Assembly: GCA_964358485.1 (NCBI GenBank)
Contig: CAYHPY010000160.1
Coordinates: 1-5,961, forward strand
DNA from: CAYHPY01 sp964358485
GTDB taxonomy: Bacteria; Elusimicrobiota; Elusimicrobia; UBA1565; UBA9628
Reading direction: 5' to 3'
Length of the DNA stretch: 5,961 bases
In this document: positions 5,610 through 5,961 of the stretch, in pieces
Numbering within the stretch: position 1 is the first letter of the stretch
Layout: each line of letters opens with the position of its first letter
Notes under the pieces: generated by a model
Seen by the model: the letters and a program-made list of their open reading frames with translations, nothing else
Database searches by the model: none
What the model was told of the DNA's origin: nothing
Position numbers and translations under genes: made by a program

Positions 5610-5614
5610 TTACA
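5572..5614. promoter_or_regulatory. Four TGTAA/TTACA half-sites, possible operator
   Basis: TGTAA occurs at 5572-5576 and 5592-5596, and its complement TTACA at 5584-5588 and 5610-5614, alternating in orientation within 43 bases. The pairs form inverted repeats with gaps of 7, 3 and 13 bases. The array covers the predicted TPR promoter, the position expected for a regulator binding as a dimer. I cannot name the regulator, and AT-richness raises the chance of coincidence. Confidence 0.4.
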
Positions 5615-5665
5615 AATACATTTTTTCAGGCACCCAGGTCCGGTGGGTCGAGAAACCTGGTATTC

Positions 5666-5961
5666 CTAGGCCGGAAACGTCTTGAGCGGCTCCGCCGTCG
5701 CGAAACCCGCCTCGGTGATCTTCCTCAGCCCCTCGACGGTCATGCCCTCGGCGATCTCCCGGAGGACCAAGCCCTTATTGGTCACGTCAAAGACCGCGTA
5801 TTCCGTGATGATGGTCGAAACCACGCCCTTGCCCGTCAGGGGCAGTTTGCAGGCCTTGAGGATCTTGGGGGTGGTGTCCTTGACGGCGTGTTCCATGGCC
5901 ACGATCACCTTCTTGGCCCCGGCCACCATGTCCATGGCGCCGCCCATGCCCTTGACCTTCT
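5666..5961 (-). CDS. scoB: 3-oxoacid CoA-transferase subunit B, C-terminal part
   Basis: About 97 C-terminal residues are present; the frame continues past the right edge (reading KVKG before the first Met at 5947, which is internal). The sequence is typical of the beta subunit of succinyl-CoA:3-ketoacid or acetate/acetoacetate CoA-transferases. It shows KGMGGAMDMVAGAKKVIVAMEH, then PKILKACKLPLTG, a TEYAVFDVT stretch, GLVLREIAEG, and a final EPLKTF motif. With the alpha subunit, normally encoded just upstream and off the window, it moves CoA between acyl-CoA and a keto acid in the cytosol, in ketone-body or short-chain fatty acid use. The catalytic glutamate lies in the missing N-terminal half. 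Whether it is ScoB-like or AtoA-like cannot be decided from this piece. No convincing terminator separates it from the TPR gene. Confidence 0.93.
   Translation of the reverse strand, partial: KVKGMGGAMDMVAGAKKVIVAMEHAVKDTTPKILKACKLPLTGKGVVSTIITEYAVFDVTNKGLVLREIAEGMTVEGLRKITEAGFATAEPLKTFPA

Noticed and set aside
5619..5664. Inverted repeat CCAGGT/ACCTGG plus an A/T run between the CoA-transferase and TPR genes, as a possible terminator.
   Set aside because: Read on the minus strand, the strand of the ending gene, the stem is only six pairs with a 15-base loop and is followed by A residues, not a U tract. It does not fit an intrinsic terminator in either direction.
1..5961. CRISPR arrays, tRNA or rRNA genes, transposases, integrases, attachment sites or restriction genes.
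   Set aside because: None was seen: there are no regularly spaced repeats, no recognisable tRNA arms and no mobile-element proteins in any frame.

Overview
The window is GC-rich DNA that looks chromosomal and bacterial. It carries six complete or near-complete genes and one gene cut by the right edge. The organism is probably Gram-negative: there is one lipoprotein signal, two Sec-type signal peptides and a two-component kinase. The mix of hypothetical membrane and zinc-ribbon proteins, secreted TPR and ankyrin proteins and a CoA-transferase would suit an environmental lineage such as Elusimicrobiota or a deltaproteobacterial-type group. That assignment is a guess from style; no marker gene is present.

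Layout: (1) 105-1833, plus strand, three closely packed genes. The first is a multi-pass membrane protein with a C-terminal pair of CxxC motifs, the second a small putative lipoprotein coupled to it by an ATGA overlap, and the third a double zinc-ribbon protein of the zf-TFIIB type. (2) 1834-1931, a convergent gap holding a fine-looking Shine-Dalgarno and start codon that lead to only seven codons. It is followed by a 35-bp fossil of the 3' end of the first gene, into which the next gene's C-terminus runs. (3) 1932-3407, minus strand, a soluble HAMP-like/GAF/HisKA/HATPase sensor histidine kinase with no response regulator in view. (4) 3442-4866, plus strand, divergent from the kinase, an exported ankyrin-repeat plus caspase-like (peptidase C14) protein with an intact His-Cys dyad. 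(5) 4949-5533, minus strand, an exported TPR protein behind an unusually AT-rich promoter region with four TGTAA/TTACA half-sites. (6) 5666-5961, minus strand, the C-terminal part of a 3-oxoacid CoA-transferase beta subunit.

The most interesting points are the exported ankyrin-caspase with a strong promoter placed so that its mRNA should be leaderless, the shared 34-bp control region between that gene and the histidine kinase, the gene fossil at the kinase's 3' end, and the half-site array ahead of the TPR gene. Most starts in the window lack a Shine-Dalgarno sequence, and two have sigma70-like promoters whose predicted transcription start lies on or within a few bases of the ATG. Nothing here proves a complete new system. 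The kinase and caspase pair is the best candidate for a functional unit, and that link rests only on position.
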